DNA of 28,269 nt from JBHIET01 sp046760785 (GTDB lineage: Bacteria; Chloroflexota; Anaerolineae; B4-G1). Below the pieces are notes generated by a model. The model had not been told where the DNA came from. It saw nothing but the letters and a program-made list of their open reading frames with translations, and searched no databases. Location: assembly GCA_046760785.1 (NCBI GenBank), contig JBHIET010000043.1, positions 1-28,269 on the forward strand, in the 5' to 3' direction. This document shows, piece by piece, positions 28,261 to 28,269 of this stretch. Each line of letters begins with the position of its first letter. Position 1 is the first letter of the stretch. The position numbers and the translations under genes are program-made.

Positions 28261-28269
28261 ACGAAGCCT

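Larger units (their letters stand above)
27918..28269. other. Non-coding window end with repeats
   Basis: No gene is supported. It contains the second copies of two dispersed repeats (28149-28192 and 28239-28260). The end of the window cuts through repeat sequence resembling that at 131-175 (GAGGCTTCGTC on the other strand). Confidence 0.55.

Overview
The window is GC-rich bacterial chromosome, densely coding on both strands, most plausibly from an uncultured or environmental Chloroflexota (Anaerolineae-like). That placement is inference. It rests on an ECF-sigma/FecR protein with a Pro/Thr-rich linker, a CHAT–NB-ARC–TPR protein, paired SPFH proteins and many short palindromic repeats of the CTGAGCTTGTCGAAGG type. 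No rRNA, tRNA, CRISPR array or intact mobile element was recognised.

Layout. 1-469 is repeat-rich and non-coding. 470-5487 holds a GDT1/UPF0016 cation exporter (minus) divergent from a TetR regulator and a heterodimeric ABC exporter (plus). A consensus promoter and a palindromic operator lie between them. 5629-8500 is a STAND-type CHAT protease / NB-ARC / TPR gene split by a frameshift, with repeat elements in and after it. 8725-11599 is a minus-strand housekeeping operon, rplU-rpmA-rpmE-tdk-hpt-hpt, in which L31 carries an RNA polymerase alpha-CTD-like extension. 12035-13684 is a solitary DNA methyltransferase fused to a probable PD-(D/E)xK nuclease. 13701-15900 (minus) holds lipoate ligase, a DUF503 protein and a DNA glycosylase. 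15977-16570 is a GNAT acetyltransferase with a zinc knuckle.

16969-21301 (minus) is the most unusual locus. It encodes an OmpR-type response regulator followed by a 1027-residue protein that joins an ECF sigma factor, a histidine kinase, one membrane span, a FecR domain, a long Pro/Thr linker and a lamin-tail domain. A truncated tyrosine recombinase (about 21503-21931) marks an old insertion or rearrangement. 21891-27833 (minus) is a tightly packed five-gene cluster: zinc-ribbon membrane protein, two SPFH/band-7 proteins, a TPR protein and a Cys-rich protein. It looks like an uncharacterised membrane-microdomain system.

Short palindromic repeats run through the whole window. Several sit inside reading frames without breaking them (glycosylase, lipoate ligase, NB-ARC protein), so each adds a foreign peptide to its host protein. 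Regulation visible in the sequence includes good sigma-70-type promoters for tetR, the CHAT gene, rplU, the methyltransferase, DUF503, GNAT and the SPFH cluster, and intrinsic terminators after the sigma-kinase gene and the response regulator.
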